Positions 1-4,930 of a DNA stretch of 7,127 bases are shown here, in pieces. The stretch lies in assembly GCA_944384865.1 (NCBI GenBank), contig CALWVC010000075.1, forward strand, positions 1 through 7,127, written 5' to 3'. Both the position numbers and the translations under genes were made by a program. Position 1 is the first letter of the stretch. Each line of letters opens with the position of its first letter. The notes beneath the pieces were generated by a model, which was given only the letters and a program-made list of their open reading frames with translations, was not told where the DNA came from and searched no databases. Source of the stretch: an uncultured Clostridia bacterium. Lineage in GTDB: Bacteria; Bacillota; Clostridia; Oscillospirales; Acutalibacteraceae.

Positions 1-289
1 CATCAACAACAGCCTTCGCATCAGCCAGCCCTAAACCGGTGATCTCACGAACAGCCTTGATAACCTTGATCTTTTCAGCGCCGACGTTTGCCAGAACAAC
101 ATCAAACTCAGTCTTCTCAGCCGCAGCAGCGCCCGCGTCTCCACCCGCCGCCGGAGCAGCAGCAACTGCTACCGGAGCAGCAGCGGATACACCAAATTCT
201 TCTTCCAATGCCTTTACCAACTCAGACAGCTCTAAAACAGTCAGAGCTTTTACTTCTTCAATCAGATTTACAACTTTCTCGGATGCCAT
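1..289 (-). CDS. rplL: Ribosomal protein L7/L12, 3' end missing (partial)
   Basis: The first 96 codons are present and the gene leaves the window at its left edge; the family is usually about 120-125 residues. L7/L12 forms the flexible stalk of the 50S subunit, binds L10 as dimers and recruits translational GTPases. Residues 1-33 (start MASEKVVNLIEEVKAL) are the dimerisation and L10-binding helices. Residues 35-58 are the flexible hinge, very rich in Ala, Pro and Gly. From about residue 60 (KTEFDVVL, then EKIKVIKAVREITGLGL) the C-terminal factor-binding domain begins and is cut. The ATG at 289 has a GGAGG at 299-303 on the minus strand with 9-base spacing. It follows rplJ after 65 bases with no promoter or terminator visible between, so the two are cotranscribed under the L10 leader. 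Identification is secure. Confidence 0.97.
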   Translation of the reverse strand, partial: MASEKVVNLIEEVKALTVLELSELVKALEEEFGVSAAAPVAVAAAPAAGGDAGAAAAEKTEFDVVLANVGAEKIKVIKAVREITGLGLADAKAVVD

Positions 290-354
290 ATTCTTTTACC
301 TCCAAAATAATCAATTTAAAATTTGTTTCAGATACACATCAATAAGCGCAATGA

Positions 355-891
355 TCACGCACCCTGTTTTTCCGCAATCGCGTTGAGCGCACAGACCAAA
401 CCGCGCAGATTGGCGTTCAGCACGCCAACAAAACCACTGATCGGCGCATTCAAGCCGCCCAGCGCTTTGGCCACCAGCACCTCTTTCGAGGGCAGTTTCG
501 CCAGATCTTCGATCCCCGATGCATCAATCACCTTGCCGTCAATAAAGCCCTTTTTGATCTTGAAAAATTCATGATCTTTTGCAAATCCACAAAGGATCTT
601 CGCACCGGCAACATAATCACTCTCGCTGACTGCAACGGCGGTCGTACCTTCCAAAACATCGTCCAGCCCCTGCAGACCAGCGTCATCCGCCGCAAACTTC
701 AGCAATGTGTTCTTTACAACCGTGTAATGGACGCCTGCTTCACGCAGCGCTTTTCGCAACGCGGTATCATCTGCTACATTGATGCCCTTATAGTCTACTA
801 CAATACCGACGCAGGAATTTTTCAACTTTTCAGACAGACCTGCAACAACCTGTTTTTTCTGCTCTAAAACTGCTGCACTTGGCACATTCAT
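355..891 (-). CDS. rplJ: Ribosomal protein L10
   Basis: L10 anchors the L7/L12 dimers to the stalk base next to L11. The product is 178 residues from the ATG at 891, or 176 from a GTG at 885. The N-terminal rRNA-binding domain contains LEQKKQVVAGLSEKL, VVDYKGINVADDTALRKALR and HYTVVKNTLLKFA, all characteristic of L10. The C-terminal helix (ANLRGLVCALNAIAEKQ) is the L12-binding helix. Coordinates give the longer ATG form as the outer limit. The Shine-Dalgarno GGAGG lies only 3 bases from that ATG but 9 bases from the GTG, and the GTG form would begin with M-P-S, which looks more like family members. It is followed by rplL and preceded by a leader RNA with its own promoter and attenuator, so it is expected to be controlled by free L10 or the L10-L12 complex. 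Confidence 0.97.
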   Translation of the reverse strand: MNVPSAAVLEQKKQVVAGLSEKLKNSCVGIVVDYKGINVADDTALRKALREAGVHYTVVKNTLLKFAADDAGLQGLDDVLEGTTAVAVSESDYVAGAKILCGFAKDHEFFKIKKGFIDGKVIDASGIEDLAKLPSKEVLVAKALGGLNAPISGFVGVLNANLRGLVCALNAIAEKQGA

Positions 892-899
892 TCACCTCC
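883..899 (-). promoter_or_regulatory. rplJ ribosome-binding site and start choice (ATG or GTG)
   Basis: Read on the minus strand the site is GGAGGTGA-ATG-AAT-GTG. The GGAGG core (899-895) sits 3 bases before the ATG at 891 and 9 bases before the in-frame GTG at 885. Other genes in this window have the core 7-9 bases from the start (rplL 9, rplK 8, rpmG 7, rpsF 8, ssb 8, rpsR 9), so the GTG is the better placed start. The SD itself is certain; the start is an inference. Confidence 0.6.
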
Positions 900-948
900 A
901 ATGTTCTTCAGTTACCGAATTCACTTTCCAACAATTTTGATAGAAGTG

Positions 949-981
949 AAAAACCCTTTTCTCACAAACGCGAGAAAAGGG
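949..981 (-). terminator. Intrinsic terminator / attenuator in the rplJ leader
   Basis: On the minus strand CCCTTTTCTC (981-972) pairs perfectly with GAGAAAAGGG (963-954) around an 8-base loop. This 10-bp stem is followed at once by five T (953-949). It lies between the L10-leader aptamer and rplJ, where Firmicutes L10 leaders carry a regulatory terminator. It would stop transcription of rplJ-rplL when L10 is in excess. Confidence 0.85.
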
Positions 982-1093
982 CGAATACACAAAACAGACA
1001 ATCCATGTCTTCTTTTTGCGCACCTTTCCTCGGCAGGCGGTCTGACGACCTTTAAACATATCTCATGCACCTGCTGTCTTTAGAACGGACAGC
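949..1093 (-). ncRNA. L10-leader RNA (autoregulatory 5' leader of rplJ-rplL)
   Basis: The transcript from the promoter at 1100-1128 starts near 1093 and carries the hallmarks of the Firmicutes L10 leader. GACAGCAGG (1078-1070) comes first, then a small hairpin GGTC-GTCA-GACC, then CCTGCCGAGG, in which CCTGC pairs with the earlier GCAGG to close the domain. This is followed by the terminator at 949-981. Upstream, GCTGTC (1093-1088) can pair with GACAGC (1078-1073), which would compete with the GCAGG/CCTGC closing helix, a plausible switch element. Known family behaviour is that L10 binds this mimic of its 23S rRNA site and promotes termination. The assignment rests on position and conserved segments and has not been scored against a covariance model. 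Confidence 0.85.
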
Positions 1094-1099
1094 TCCATA

Positions 1100-1128
1100 A
1101 GAATAACATACAATTATAAAATTGTCAA
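1100..1128 (-). promoter_or_regulatory. Promoter of rplJ-rplL (sigma-A type)
   Basis: On the minus strand a perfect -35 TTGACA (1128-1123) is separated by exactly 17 bases from a -10 TATTCT (1105-1100). The predicted start near 1093 falls right at the beginning of the L10-leader RNA, which supports the call. It lies between the 3' end of rplA and the leader, so rplJ-rplL can be expressed separately from rplK-rplA. Confidence 0.87.
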
Positions 1129-1137
1129 TAACCAATG

Positions 1138-1159
1138 CTGAAAAACTGTCGTTCTTCAG
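1138..1159 (-). other. Stem-loop in the rplA 3' untranslated region
   Basis: On the minus strand CTGAAGAAC and GTTTTTCAG form a 9-bp stem (one G-U pair) with a GACA tetraloop, starting 6 bases after the rplA stop codon. There is no T tract after it, so it is not a typical intrinsic terminator. It could stabilise the 3' end of the rplK-rplA message or act as a weak terminator before the rplJ promoter. The pairing is seen; the role is an inference. Confidence 0.5.
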
Positions 1160-1165
1160 AAAAAA

Positions 1166-1864
1166 TCAGCCCAATTTGCTGGGATTGACCCGAACGCCGG
1201 GGCCCATCGTGGTTGCCAGCACACAGGAGCGGATATACTGACCCTTTGCGCTGGCCGGTTTGGCCTTGATGATCGCAGACAACAGCGCATCGAAGTTTTC
1301 CTGTACCTTCTGTTCACCAAAGGAAACCTTACCAATCGGGCAGTGAATAATGTTGGTTTTATCCAAACGATATTCAATCTTACCTGCTTTCGCCTCTTCC
1401 ACAGCCTTGGCAACGTCCGGCGTTACAGTGCCGGCTTTCGGGCTGGGCATCAGGCCGCGAGGCCCTAAAACCTTACCCAGACGGCCAATCATGCCCATCA
1501 TATCCGGGGTCGCGATTACAACATCAAAATCCATAAAACCTTCGTTCTGAATTTTGGCCACATAATCCTCCGCGCCAACATATTCGGCGCCGGCGGCCTG
1601 TGCAGCCTTGGCGTTATCCCCTTTGGCGAACACCATCACGCGCACCTTTTTACCGGTTCCGTTGGGCAGAACCACCGCACCGCGCACCTGCTGCTCCGCA
1701 TGTCTGGAATCTACACCCAGACGCACATGCACTTCAATAGTTTCATCAAATTTTGCGGTTTTGGATTTTACCGCCAGCGCAACGGCTTCACTGGGATCAT
1801 ACAGCTTATTTCTCTCGATGAGCTTTGCGCTCTCTACATACTTTTTACCGTGTTTCAATTTCAT
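1166..1864 (-). CDS. rplA: Ribosomal protein L1
   Basis: L1 forms the mobile L1 stalk of the 50S subunit, which helps release deacylated tRNA from the E site, and in many bacteria it represses its own mRNA. The product is 232 residues from the ATG at 1864, normal for the family. The start region K-H-G-K-K-Y-V-E-S-A-K and the segment GPRGLMPSPKAGTVTPDV (134-151), the L1 signature, are diagnostic; domain II contains VMVFAKGDNAKAAQAAGAEYV (77-97 region). The end TTMGPGVRVNPSKL is also typical. The gene lies 51 bases after rplK. Coordinates use the ATG, but an in-frame TTG at codon 3 (1858-1856) is better spaced from the SD and gives M-K-H-G-K-K, closer to relatives. A leader motif shared with rplK lies just upstream. 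Confidence 0.98.
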   Translation of the reverse strand: MKLKHGKKYVESAKLIERNKLYDPSEAVALAVKSKTAKFDETIEVHVRLGVDSRHAEQQVRGAVVLPNGTGKKVRVMVFAKGDNAKAAQAAGAEYVGAEDYVAKIQNEGFMDFDVVIATPDMMGMIGRLGKVLGPRGLMPSPKAGTVTPDVAKAVEEAKAGKIEYRLDKTNIIHCPIGKVSFGEQKVQENFDALLSAIIKAKPASAKGQYIRSCVLATTMGPGVRVNPSKLG

Positions 1865-1873
1865 TTACCTCCC
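1856..1873 (-). promoter_or_regulatory. rplA ribosome-binding site and start choice (ATG or TTG)
   Basis: The minus strand reads GGGAGGTAA-ATG-AAA-TTG. The GGAGG core (1872-1868) is 3 bases from the ATG at 1864 and 9 bases from the in-frame TTG at 1858. The TTG fits the 7-9 base spacing of the other ribosomal genes here. The layout is nearly identical to that of rplJ. Confidence 0.55.
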
Positions 1874-1879
1874 TGTTGA

Positions 1880-1906
1880 GTGGTGATACGGAATTTTCCT
1901 CCCACC
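1880..1906 (-). promoter_or_regulatory. Probable L1-binding leader motif upstream of rplA (copy 2)
   Basis: In the rplK-rplA gap the minus strand holds GTGGGAGGAA (1905-1896), then TTCCGTATCACCAC (1893-1880). GTGG and CCAC can form an outer stem, with an asymmetric internal loop and a short GGA/TCC inner hairpin. The same conserved blocks, GTGGGAGGAA then TTCCG then GTA then CCAC, occur before rplK. L1 is known to autoregulate through an mRNA mimic of its 23S rRNA site; that this is such a site is an inference. The inner stem of this copy is weak. Confidence 0.5.
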
Positions 1907-1915
1907 CGGGAACAA

Positions 1916-2341
1916 TCAATCGACCACTTCGATGCCCATGCTGCGCGCGGTACCAGCGATCATCGACATAGCGCTCTCGATCGTGGCCGCATTCAGATCA
2001 GGCATTTTCTGCTCGGCGATTTTTCTGACCTGCTCTCCGGTAATCTTAGCAACCTTGTTCTTGTTCGGAACACCCGACGCCTTCTCAATGCCGCACGCTT
2101 TTTTAATCAGCACCGCGGCCGGCGGGGTCTTGGTTACAAATGTGAACGAACGGTCGGCATATACGGTGATAACCACCGGAATAATCAGACCTGCATCGTT
2201 CTTGGTACGCTCGTTGAATTCCTTTGTAAAAGCCATAATATTGACGCCGTGCTGACCGAGAGCCGGTCCGACCGGCGGCGCAGGCGTGGCCTTTCCGGCA
2301 GGAATCTGAAGCTTGATATAGCCGGTAACTTTCTGAGCCAT
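1916..2341 (-). CDS. rplK: Ribosomal protein L11
   Basis: L11 binds the GTPase-associated centre of 23S rRNA at the base of the L7/L12 stalk. The product is 141 residues, the exact usual length. The N-terminal domain carries GYIKLQIPAGKATPAPPVG (7-25), PALGQHGVNIMAF and the proline-rich hinge; the C-terminal rRNA-binding domain ends with AGTARSMGIEVVD. The start is the ATG at 2341, preceded by GGAGGTG at 2354-2348 with good spacing. An in-frame ATG five codons upstream lies on top of the SD and is rejected. The gene follows nusG by 103 bases, a gap that carries the leader motif, and precedes rplA by 51 bases, so rplK-rplA form one unit. Confidence 0.98.
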   Translation of the reverse strand: MAQKVTGYIKLQIPAGKATPAPPVGPALGQHGVNIMAFTKEFNERTKNDAGLIIPVVITVYADRSFTFVTKTPPAAVLIKKACGIEKASGVPNKNKVAKITGEQVRKIAEQKMPDLNAATIESAMSMIAGTARSMGIEVVD

Positions 2342-2360
2342 AGTTTGCACCTCCAAAAAT

Positions 2361-2398
2361 TGTGGTTACGGCGGAACAGCTCAACCGTTCCTCCCACA
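2361..2398 (-). promoter_or_regulatory. Probable L1-binding leader motif upstream of rplK (copy 1)
   Basis: On the minus strand TGTGG (2398-2394) pairs with CCACA (2365-2361). Inside, GGAAC (2391-2387) pairs with GTTCC (2377-2373) around a 9-base loop, leaving an asymmetric internal loop of GA against GCCGTAA. It sits 6 bases before the rplK SD, so binding there could block translation of rplK. The position matches the known L1 operator in the rplK leader of other bacteria. Ligand identity is an inference from position and from the second copy before rplA. Confidence 0.6.
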
Positions 2399-2435
2399 GG
2401 GCTAACGCCCTCTTCTAATATGCGGTTAACCCGCA
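2399..2435 (-). other. Two small hairpins in the nusG-rplK gap
   Basis: Downstream of nusG the minus strand has TGCGG/CCGCA (2435-2431 with 2425-2421, loop of 5) and then GGGC-GTTA-GCCC (2410-2399). Neither is followed by a T run, so I do not call a terminator. They directly precede the rplK leader motif and may be part of the same folded leader. Confidence 0.4.
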
Positions 2436-2444
2436 GATTATGCA

Positions 2445-2966
2445 TCAATCTACTGCCGCGACCTGTGACAACTCCAGATCTACCGGAGTCTCCCGGCCGA
2501 ACATGGAAATGGTGACCCGAATACTGTTTTTCTCCGGATCAATGCTGTCCACGATGCCGACAAAGCCCTCCAACGGCCCGTTGACAATTTTAACGTTGTC
2601 ACCCACGGCATACTGCACCACGGTTTCATGCTTTTCTACACCCAATGCAGCCACTTCCTGATCCGAAAGCGGCACCGGCGCAGTAGAAGAAGCTCCTACA
2701 AACCCGGTCACACCGCGCACATTCCGGACAATAAACCAGGAATCATCGGTCACAATCATTTTCACCAGCACATAGCCGGGAAAGATCTTGCGCTCCACTT
2801 CCCGCTTTTTATCGTCCTTGATCTCGGTGACCTTCTCTGTAGGAATCTTGACCTCCAGAATCAGATCCTGCATGTTGCGGTTTTCCGCGATGGTCATCAG
2901 ATTATCCGCAACCTTGTTTTCATATCCCGAATAGGTGTGTATTACATACCATTTGGCCTCTGCCAT
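2445..2966 (-). CDS. nusG: Transcription elongation and antitermination factor NusG
   Basis: NusG binds the RNA polymerase clamp, modulates pausing and couples transcription to translation or Rho. The product is 173 residues, normal for the core form without inserts. The NGN domain spans about 1-110, starting MAEAKWYVIHTYSGYENKV and containing FPGYVLVKM and the WFIVRNVRGVTGFVG strand-helix motif (77-91). The KOW domain occupies about 119-173, with GDNVKIVNGPLEGFVGIV (122-139). The start ATG at 2966 has an AAGGGA upstream within the end of secE. The secE stop is only 5 bases before this ATG, implying translational coupling. A longer reading frame continues upstream into secE but has no family support. 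Confidence 0.98.
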   Translation of the reverse strand: MAEAKWYVIHTYSGYENKVADNLMTIAENRNMQDLILEVKIPTEKVTEIKDDKKREVERKIFPGYVLVKMIVTDDSWFIVRNVRGVTGFVGASSTAPVPLSDQEVAALGVEKHETVVQYAVGDNVKIVNGPLEGFVGIVDSIDPEKNSIRVTISMFGRETPVDLELSQVAAVD

Positions 2967-2971
2967 AAAAG

Positions 2972-3673
2972 CTACATCCCTTCTATTCCGAGGATCAGCC
3001 CCAACAGCTTTGCAAGGCCGAGATCCAGCAGCCAGATATAGACGCCGACTACCGCGCACATCACCAGCACTACAACAGTATTTCTGATCACAGTTTTGCG
3101 GGACGGCCATACAATTTTGGTGATTTCACTCTTATAGTCTTTGAAAAAGTTCAAAATTCTGCGAAGGATCGGAAGCTTTGCGCCATTCGAATCCAAAACC
3201 TCTGCATAATCAGATACCAACAGGGATACCACCGACAACACAAAAGCGCCAACTGCCACCAACAGCGCCGGCAGGAAAAACAGCTCCCTGCTAACAGATG
3301 TAACAGTTTCCAGCGGGCGGATGTCTACAAACCTTGTAACGGAACCCGCGCAGAACAAAACCGTCAGGTTGATCGCCGTTGCCAAACTGGTTACCAACGA
3401 CGCATACCGTGCGCCCCTGATTTTAAAGCTCAACGCCGAAAACAGCAAACTCAAAGCCGACAGGATAAACGCGAACATATACCACGCGCTTTTCCAGAGA
3501 CTGATTTGCTCGCCGTTCAAGGTCTGCTCCGAACCAAAAGCAAGCTGAAAGCCGGTAAGCGTAAACGCGCCATCCGACGTTACAACCGATACAAAGCTAA
3601 AGAAAAACAGGGTCAACGTTACGATTGCTGCGACGCAGTTCAGAATTTTAAAGAACATCGATGCTGCTTTCAT
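2972..3673 (-). CDS. secE: SecE translocase subunit with a four-helix N-terminal extension
   Basis: SecE clamps the SecY channel for protein export across the plasma membrane. The last 65 or so residues are a standard small SecE: an amphipathic helix and loop with FFKDYKSEITKIVWPSRKTV (176-195, including the conserved W189-P190-S191-R192), then one membrane helix (about 197-226). Unusually, residues 1-170 add four predicted membrane helices (about 8-31, 62-84, 90-112, 130-154). Positive residues K2/K9, K84/R86/R89 and K166/R171/R172 all fall on the cytoplasmic side in an N-in model, so the SecE part keeps its normal orientation. Typical Gram-positive SecE is about 60-80 residues and E. coli SecE 127 with three helices. 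The ATG at 3673 has AAGGGGG at 3687-3681, overlapping the rpmG stop. The SecE identity is firm; the extension is of unknown function. Confidence 0.93.
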   Translation of the reverse strand: MKAASMFFKILNCVAAIVTLTLFFFSFVSVVTSDGAFTLTGFQLAFGSEQTLNGEQISLWKSAWYMFAFILSALSLLFSALSFKIRGARYASLVTSLATAINLTVLFCAGSVTRFVDIRPLETVTSVSRELFFLPALLVAVGAFVLSVVSLLVSDYAEVLDSNGAKLPILRRILNFFKDYKSEITKIVWPSRKTVIRNTVVVLVMCAVVGVYIWLLDLGLAKLLGLILGIEGM

Positions 3674-3685
3674 TTCCGCGCCCCC

Positions 3686-3835
3686 TTACTTTGTCTCTTT
3701 ATGCAGAGTGTGCTTTTTGCAAAATCTGCAATACTTGTTCATCTCAAGCCTGTCGGGGTCATTCTTTTTGTTTTTGACCGTATCATAATTGCGCTGTTTA
3801 CACTCGGTACAGGCCAAAGTGATCTTTACTCTCAT
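3686..3835 (-). CDS. rpmG: Ribosomal protein L33 (zinc-binding type)
   Basis: L33 is a small 50S protein near the E site. The product is 49 residues, the usual size: it begins MRVKITLACTECKQRNYD and ends CRFCKKHTLHKETK. The cysteine pairs C9/C12 and C36/C39 form the zinc ribbon of the C+ form; species carrying several L33 copies often have a C- form elsewhere. The ATG at 3835 follows GGAGG at 3847-3843 with 7-base spacing. It is the first gene of the rpmG-secE-nusG transcript, with 12 bases between its stop and secE. No tRNA-Trp gene lies between them, as it does in some relatives. Confidence 0.97.
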   Translation of the reverse strand: MRVKITLACTECKQRNYDTVKNKKNDPDRLEMNKYCRFCKKHTLHKETK

Positions 3836-3925
3836 GACGGCACCTCCAGTTTTTTTGGAAAAATTTTGCCTCCCTCAACCTGTCTTTTCAGGCGCAAAAA
3901 AAAAGACCCGTTTAGAGGTATAAAC

Positions 3926-3955
3926 AATATACCATATCTGCTATATCAAAGTCAA
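3926..3955 (-). promoter_or_regulatory. Promoter of rpmG-secE-nusG
   Basis: On the minus strand the -35 TTGACT (3955-3950) and -10 TATATT (3931-3926) are 18 bases apart. A TGG immediately before the -10 makes it an extended -10. A run of A and T upstream of the -35 (about 3957-3971) resembles an UP element, as expected for a strong ribosomal promoter. The predicted start is near 3919, giving a leader of about 84 bases. Confidence 0.75.
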
Positions 3956-4034
3956 GCATTTTTTCAAAAATATACGCTTTATACATTAAATAACGCCAAA
4001 TTTGTATATATTCCGGATAAAAAGCGATTCGGCC

Positions 4035-4063
4035 TTGACAATATATAAAAGATCGTGTATACT
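4035..4063 (+). promoter_or_regulatory. Promoter of rpsF-ssb-rpsR
   Basis: A perfect -35 TTGACA (4035-4040) and a -10 TATACT (4058-4063) are separated by 17 bases. The predicted start is near 4070, leaving a leader of about 91 bases before rpsF. Confidence 0.87.
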
Positions 4064-4069
4064 TTTAAA

Positions 4070-4145
4070 TTGCCGCAGCATGCGGTTTATTTCTGTTGTA
4101 TATTATAAAACAGAACCCTTGCTCTGTAAAGAGCCATATGTCCAA
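4070..4145 (+). promoter_or_regulatory. rpsF 5' leader with three tandem hairpins
   Basis: Three stem-loops follow each other: CCGCA-GCA-TGCGG (4073-4085), TTCTGTT/AACAGAA (4091-4097 with 4109-4115, 11-base loop) and GCTCT-GTAA-AGAGC (4121-4134, a GNRA-type tetraloop). The SD follows at 4148. In other bacteria the S6-S18 complex binds a structured motif in the rpsF leader and represses the operon. Whether this leader carries that motif is not proven; I cannot fold or model-match it here. Confidence 0.55.
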
Positions 4146-4160
4146 AAGGAGGTGTAGAGA

Positions 4161-4445
4161 GTGGCGAACGCTTATGAAACCGTCTTTGTGTTTTCAGTGA
4201 AAAACGGAGACGAGGCGGCGACAGCCCTGCGCGACAAATTCCAGGAGCTGATCGCCAAAAACGGCACTGTCGAAAAAGTGGATGATTGGGGCAAACGCCG
4301 GCTGGCTTATGCGATCAACTACGAGACAGAAGGCTATTATGTGGTAATCAACCATAAAAGCGAGCCGGACTTTGTCGCCGAGCTGTCCCGTGTATTAAAT
4401 ATCACAGACGGCGTGCTCCGGTATCTGACTGTAAAAAAAGATTAA
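4161..4445 (+). CDS. rpsF: Ribosomal protein S6
   Basis: S6 binds S18 on the platform of the 30S subunit. The product is 94 residues, normal for Firmicutes. It starts MANAYETVFVFSV and carries the conserved strand WGKRRLAYAINYETEGYYVV (43-62) and the closing helix and strand ELSRVLNITDGVLRYLTVK, together making the ferredoxin-like fold. The start codon is GTG at 4161, fixed by AAGGAGG at 4146-4152 with 8-base spacing; no ATG lies nearby in frame. It heads the rpsF-ssb-rpsR operon and is followed by ssb after 24 bases. Confidence 0.97.
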   Translation: MANAYETVFVFSVKNGDEAATALRDKFQELIAKNGTVEKVDDWGKRRLAYAINYETEGYYVVINHKSEPDFVAELSRVLNITDGVLRYLTVKKD

Positions 4446-4469
4446 GATGATTAAAGAGAGGTGCTTTTG

Positions 4470-4901
4470 ATGCTGAATATCGTTGTAATCATGGGTCGGC
4501 TGACAGCCGATCCTGAATTGAAAACTACCAACAGCGGTATCTCTGTTACCAGCTTTTCAGTTGCGGTTGACCGCAATTTTGCTAAAGACGGCAACCGGGA
4601 AACCGATTTTATCAACGTGGTTGCATGGCGCTTTACGGCGGAATTCATTTGCAAATATTTCCGAAAGGGGCAGATGATTGCAATCAACGGCAGTCTGCAG
4701 CAGCGTTCTTACACCGATAAAGACGGCAATAAACGCACCGTATACGAGGTCGTAGCAGACAACGCCAATTTCTGTGGTTCCAAAGCAGAAAGCGGCAGCG
4801 GTTCTGCTCCGATCCGTAACGAGCCGCCTGCGTCCTATTCTAACGCTGACGTCGGCGACTTTGAAGAGATTTCGATGGGCGATGACGATCTGCCCTTCTG
4901 A
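4470..4901 (+). CDS. ssb: Single-stranded DNA-binding protein
   Basis: SSB coats single-stranded DNA during replication, repair and recombination and recruits partners through its tail. The product is 143 residues. The OB-fold spans about 1-105, with MLNIVVIMGRLTADPEL at the start, ETDFINVVAWR (43-53) and the GQMIAINGSLQQRSYTDKDG region. A short flexible linker rich in Ser, Gly and Asn follows, and the acidic tail ends DDDLPF, the classic partner-binding tip. The start is the ATG at 4470, with AGAGAGG at 4455-4461 8 bases upstream; a GTG three codons earlier overlaps the SD and is rejected. Its place between rpsF and rpsR is the standard Firmicutes arrangement. Confidence 0.97.
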   Translation: MLNIVVIMGRLTADPELKTTNSGISVTSFSVAVDRNFAKDGNRETDFINVVAWRFTAEFICKYFRKGQMIAINGSLQQRSYTDKDGNKRTVYEVVADNANFCGSKAESGSGSAPIRNEPPASYSNADVGDFEEISMGDDDLPF

Positions 4902-4930
4902 TCCAGCATTCCAAAAGGAGGAAGCCGTAA

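Larger units (their letters stand above)
3836..4160. other. Divergent intergenic control region, rpmG and rpsF
   Basis: This 325-base AT-rich stretch separates two divergently transcribed operons. It holds a minus-strand promoter (3926-3955), a plus-strand promoter (4035-4063), the hairpin-rich leader of rpsF (about 4070-4160) and the leader of rpmG (about 3919-3836). The rpmG leader contains nine consecutive T on its own strand (3904-3896) and a weak CCTG/CAGG hairpin. I see no convincing coding frame in it. Confidence 0.8.

Noticed and set aside
39..386. Plus-strand frame rich in Ala, Thr and Ser opposite rplL
   Set aside because: The low complexity simply mirrors the alanine-rich hinge codons of L7/L12 on the other strand.
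2185..2448. Small minus-strand frame between nusG and rplK as a leader peptide gene
   Set aside because: It overlaps rplK in another frame and its first part is the structured leader. It lacks an SD and looks accidental.
1880..2515. A 211-codon plus-strand reading frame opposite rplK and nusG
   Set aside because: It is antisense to rplK and the 3' end of nusG, rich in Arg, His and Ser as expected from a shadow frame, and has no SD.
2445..3110. NusG with a 48-residue N-terminal extension
   Set aside because: The longer frame overlaps the conserved SecE coding end in another frame; the ATG at 2966 gives a perfect family start and has an upstream SD-like AAGGGA.
3506..4048. A 180-codon plus-strand frame across the start of secE, rpmG and the promoter region
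   Set aside because: It overlaps the real rpmG and secE on the other strand, crosses an AT-rich control region and shows no protein family features.
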